DNA from: Oscillospiraceae bacterium
GTDB lineage: Bacteria; Bacillota_A; Clostridia; Oscillospirales; Oscillospiraceae
Length of the DNA stretch: 5,147 nucleotides
Direction of reading: 5' to 3'
Assembly: GCA_016302015.1 (NCBI GenBank)
Contig: JAEDOJ010000117.1
Location: 1-5,147, forward strand
The notes below the pieces were generated by a model. The model searched no databases. It had not been told where the DNA came from and worked only from the letters and a program-made list of their open reading frames with translations. Positions within the stretch are counted from its first letter, which is position 1; every line of letters starts with the position of its first letter. Position numbers and translations under genes: made by a program. Shown one piece after another: positions 5,111 to 5,147 of the stretch.

Positions 5111-5147
5111 GGTTTCACTCTATGCGTTCGGGCATAAAAAAAGAACG

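Noticed and set aside
5117..5124. CATAGAGT as a sigma-E -10 box for the spoIIIA operon
   Set aside because: It fits CATAnAnT, but the sequence 13-15 nt upstream is TTCTTTT rather than a sigma-E -35 element, and the implied transcript start would fall on the ribosome-binding site of the preferred start. Kept only as a note.
5125..5147. Inverted repeat CGTTC / GAACG flanking an A/T run at the right edge
   Set aside because: Only 5 bp of pairing around a 13-nt loop and cut by the window edge; too weak to call a terminator or operator.

Overview
The window is a tightly packed, one-directional gene cluster on the minus strand. It carries what reads as a complete spoIIIA sporulation operon (spoIIIAA to spoIIIAH), followed by a small Asp23/Gls24-family gene. 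The organism should therefore be an endospore-forming Firmicute, or a close descendant that keeps the sporulation genes. Moderately high GC, divergent and often shortened SpoIIIA proteins, many cysteines in membrane proteins, and an asp23-like gene directly after spoIIIAH all suggest a clostridial (Oscillospiraceae/Ruminococcaceae-like) anaerobe rather than a Bacillus. The lineage is inference; no 16S or marker tree is available.

Layout, in transcription order from the right edge to the left: the ATPase gene spoIIIAA (5097-4216), spoIIIAB (4223-3723), spoIIIAC (3720-3526), spoIIIAD (3526-3134), spoIIIAE (3132-2080), spoIIIAF (2080-1595), spoIIIAG (1611-1093) and spoIIIAH (1078-527). A gap of about 97 bp (430-526) holds a plausible housekeeping-type promoter. 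Then come the Asp23-family gene (429-46), a perfect 18-bp GC-rich palindrome (23-40), and a Shine-Dalgarno sequence (3-9) pointing off the left edge at a further minus-strand gene, probably nusB by synteny.

From family knowledge, the eight SpoIIIA proteins are made in the mother cell under sigma-E. They build a secretion-like channel across the mother-cell side of the engulfed forespore envelope. SpoIIIAA is the cytoplasmic ATPase. SpoIIIAB, AC, AD, AE and AF are membrane components. SpoIIIAG and SpoIIIAH are single-pass proteins with ring-forming domains in the intermembrane space, where SpoIIIAH meets forespore SpoIIQ. The channel keeps the forespore metabolically competent and supports sigma-G activity.

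The eight genes overlap or abut: gaps are 1-2 nt and overlaps are 1-17 nt, with one 14-nt gap if the preferred spoIIIAH start is right. Several ribosome-binding sites lie inside the last codons of the preceding gene, which points to strong translational coupling. No mobile element, CRISPR array, tRNA or rRNA is visible, and I do not see a new biological system here. The points worth a second look are start-site choice, gene order relative to Bacillus (no accB/accC between spoIIIAH and the yqhY-like gene), the palindrome, and the shortened subunits.
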